Assembly (NCBI RefSeq): GCF_011044155.1
Contig: NZ_CP049056.1
Coordinates: 2,108,001 to 2,172,000 of the forward strand
Direction of reading: 5' to 3'
DNA from: Pikeienuella piscinae
GTDB lineage: Bacteria; Pseudomonadota; Alphaproteobacteria; Rhodobacterales; Rhodobacteraceae
Length of the DNA: 64,000 bases
The notes under the pieces were generated by a model. The model worked only from the letters and a program-made list of their open reading frames with translations. It had not been told where the DNA came from and ran no database searches. Shown here in pieces: positions 62,721-64,000 of the stretch (position 1 is the first letter of the stretch; each line of letters opens with the position of its first letter). A program made the translations under genes and the position numbers.

Positions 62721-63458
62721 TTAATTTTTGTGCAGCTTCAGAAAATCGAAGAACCAGCGCGCCGCCCAGTCTCCGTCGAGCGCCGGCGGCGCATCAGGCG
62801 AAAGCCGCGCGAGCGCGGCGTCCGAAAGCTCGTCAGGGAAGCCTCCGCCGCGCCGCGACGCGATGAGGTCGCGCATGAAATCGACGGTGAACTCCGGGTG
62901 CGGCTGTATCGAGATGGCGTAGGGGCGCTCGGGGTCACCATAGAGGAGGGCGGCGTTCGCGCAGAACTCCGACGTTGCGGCGCGGGTCGCATCCGGCGGC
63001 GCCATCGTCACCTGATCCTGATGCACCGCGGGGATCAGAAGACGCGCCGGCGCGTCGCGCATCCAGCCCGGCCGCGCGACGACATCATACTCTTTTGGGC
63101 CAAGACTCCATCCTCCGGCGAACTTTTCCGCCCGTCCGCCCAGCGCCTCGGCCATGATCTGATGGCCGAAGCAGACGCCGATCATTGGCGCGCCGCCGGC
63201 GGCGGCTTCACGGATGAAATCCTTCAGGCGCGGAATCCAGGGATGGTCTTCGTAGACGCCATGCTTCGAGCCTGAGATGATCCAACCGTCGACGACATCG
63301 ACGCCGGGCGGAAATCCGCCATCTACGACCCGCCAGCCCTCGATCTCGATCGCCGGATCGGCGCGGCGCATCAGCGCGCCGAATACCCGGTCGTACTCGC
63401 CGTAAGTCGCCGTCAGATCTTCGGGCAGGAGCCCGGTCTGCAATACACCGATCTTCAT
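62721..63458 (-). CDS. Class I glutamine amidotransferase domain protein
   Basis: A 245-residue GATase-1 protein with the catalytic cysteine in MIGVCFGHQIMAEAL, the catalytic His in SIQPHPEF and a following Glu. It resembles stand-alone GMP-synthase-like amidotransferases (COG0518), often acting on gamma-glutamyl compounds. I chose the ATG at 63458 (MKIGVLQTG) with GGGAG eight bases before; one at 63473 is less likely. Its place beside glnK-amt suggests a nitrogen-related role, but this is only context. Confidence 0.88.
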   Translation of the reverse strand: MKIGVLQTGLLPEDLTATYGEYDRVFGALMRRADPAIEIEGWRVVDGGFPPGVDVVDGWIISGSKHGVYEDHPWIPRLKDFIREAAAGGAPMIGVCFGHQIMAEALGGRAEKFAGGWSLGPKEYDVVARPGWMRDAPARLLIPAVHQDQVTMAPPDATRAATSEFCANAALLYGDPERPYAISIQPHPEFTVDFMRDLIASRRGGGFPDELSDAALARLSPDAPPALDGDWAARWFFDFLKLHKN

Positions 63459-63525
63459 GCTGTCCACTCCCATCCGTCAGCGCCAGAGGTAATCCGGAGA
63501 GCGCAGCGGGGGAAGAGCGAAGAGA

Positions 63526-64000
63526 TCAGTCTATCCGCACGATACGCATGCCTTCGCCCGGCGCGCTTTCGTCGGACAACTCGTCGCGGAGCCAGTCCAG
63601 CAGCGCGACGTATTCGGGTCGCGTCTCCATGCCTGCAGGACAGACAAAGTTAAAATGCGCGCCGGTGTCGATGGCGATATCGAAGGGCGCGACAAGCCGA
63701 CCGGAGCGCAGGTCCGTCGTCGCCAGGCTCAGCCGGCCAAGCGCGACGCCGCCACCCGCCGCCGCCGCTTCCAGCGCCTGGTCAGCGTTGGAGAATTTCG
63801 GGCCGCGGCGCCAATCCATCTCGACGCCAGCCACCTTCAGCCAGTCGCCCCAGTTCGGCGGCTTCTGCATCAGCGCGAGGCTCTCGTCATGGACCAGCGG
63901 CGCGCCAATCAGGTCGGACGGATTCTTGAGCCGCGCCGCCAGCGCCGGCGCGCAAACCGGACTCATCAGTTCGTGCACCATTGTTTCGACGTAGCAGCCA
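63526..64000 (-). CDS. LysR-type regulator (GcvA-like), partial: C-terminal part only
   Basis: The reading frame is open to the right window edge, so only the last 158 or so residues are seen. They match the substrate-binding domain of GcvA-type LysR proteins (MSPVCAPALAARLKNPSDL, WLKVAGVEMDWRRGPKFSN, AAAAGGGVALGRLSLA, VCPAGMETRPEYVALLDWL). The helix-turn-helix lies outside the window. The target is unknown. Confidence 0.88.
   Translation of the reverse strand, partial: GCYVETMVHELMSPVCAPALAARLKNPSDLIGAPLVHDESLALMQKPPNWGDWLKVAGVEMDWRRGPKFSNADQALEAAAAGGGVALGRLSLATTDLRSGRLVAPFDIAIDTGAHFNFVCPAGMETRPEYVALLDWLRDELSDESAPGEGMRIVRID

Noticed and set aside
1-64000. Prophage, insertion sequence, integrative element or attachment site
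   Set aside because: No integrase, transposase, terminase or structural phage genes and no direct repeat flanking the tRNA were found by reading; the tRNA-His has no integrase beside it.

Overview
ORGANISM. The window is GC-rich chromosomal DNA, very probably from an alphaproteobacterium of the Rhodobacterales/Rhodobacteraceae type. Evidence is a tRNA-His without the usual G-1:C73 pair (it has A73, the alphaproteobacterial form), a DUF6324-like small protein, a VPLPA-CTERM type sorted protein, a Sinorhizobium-like rkp capsule-lipid gene set, and a sigma-54 glnK-amt unit. I see no phage, insertion sequence, plasmid or CRISPR genes.

LEFT THIRD (1-25 kb). After an Lrp regulator on the + strand, about 23.5 kb carries some 20 genes all on the - strand, many with ATGA/GTGA overlaps or zero spacing. 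In transcription order they are: a branched-chain-type substrate-binding protein; an Fe-ADH-fold protein that has lost its metal ligands; an AraC regulator; LivH, LivM and LivG; a LivF ATPase fused to a Tm-1/UPF0261 domain; a PEP-hydrolase-like TIM barrel (the second half of plant Tm-1); a giant flotillin with 58 uninterrupted 11-residue repeats; two SRPBCC proteins; a xanthine-dehydrogenase-family molybdenum hydroxylase (FAD, 2Fe-2S and a molybdopterin subunit split in two); CoxD/CoxE-type maturation proteins; an amidohydrolase; a metallo-beta-lactamase-fold lactonase-like enzyme; and an SMP-30/isochorismatase fusion. My inference is one uptake and catabolic system for an unknown, probably heterocyclic or lactone-forming compound, organised on a membrane scaffold. 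A divergent SDR starts next to the binding protein. This is my first candidate for an undescribed system.

MIDDLE (25-46 kb). A Tat-exported DUF6152-like protein and a DUF6644-like membrane protein are followed by a polytopic membrane protein containing a 28-unit hexanucleotide repeat, a small two-helix membrane protein and an interspersed palindrome. Then comes a capsule locus: a glycosyltransferase, KpsE-, KpsM- and KpsT-like export proteins, two divergent KpsS/KpsC-like proteins, an SDR (RkpH-like), an alpha-oxoamine synthase (RkpG-like), a 2,482-residue KS-AT-DH-ER-KR-ACP synthase (RkpA-like) and a GT2 glycosyltransferase. PKS, amino-acid condensation and ketone reduction together could make a sphingoid-like lipid for the capsule; this is inference.

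RIGHT (46-64 kb). A Tau/Ssu-type ABC transporter is followed by a choice-of-anchor A/VPLPA-CTERM protein and the overlapping eda-pgi pair. A signalling group follows: a LuxR-type response regulator, a FIST protein, a hybrid histidine kinase (the arrangement of NosP/NahK/ErdR of Pseudomonas), a second kinase and a DUF6324-like protein. After tRNA-His come a ClpP-like membrane protein, a coiled-coil membrane protein, amt and glnK behind a near-perfect sigma-54 promoter, a class I glutamine amidotransferase, and a LysR regulator cut by the window edge.
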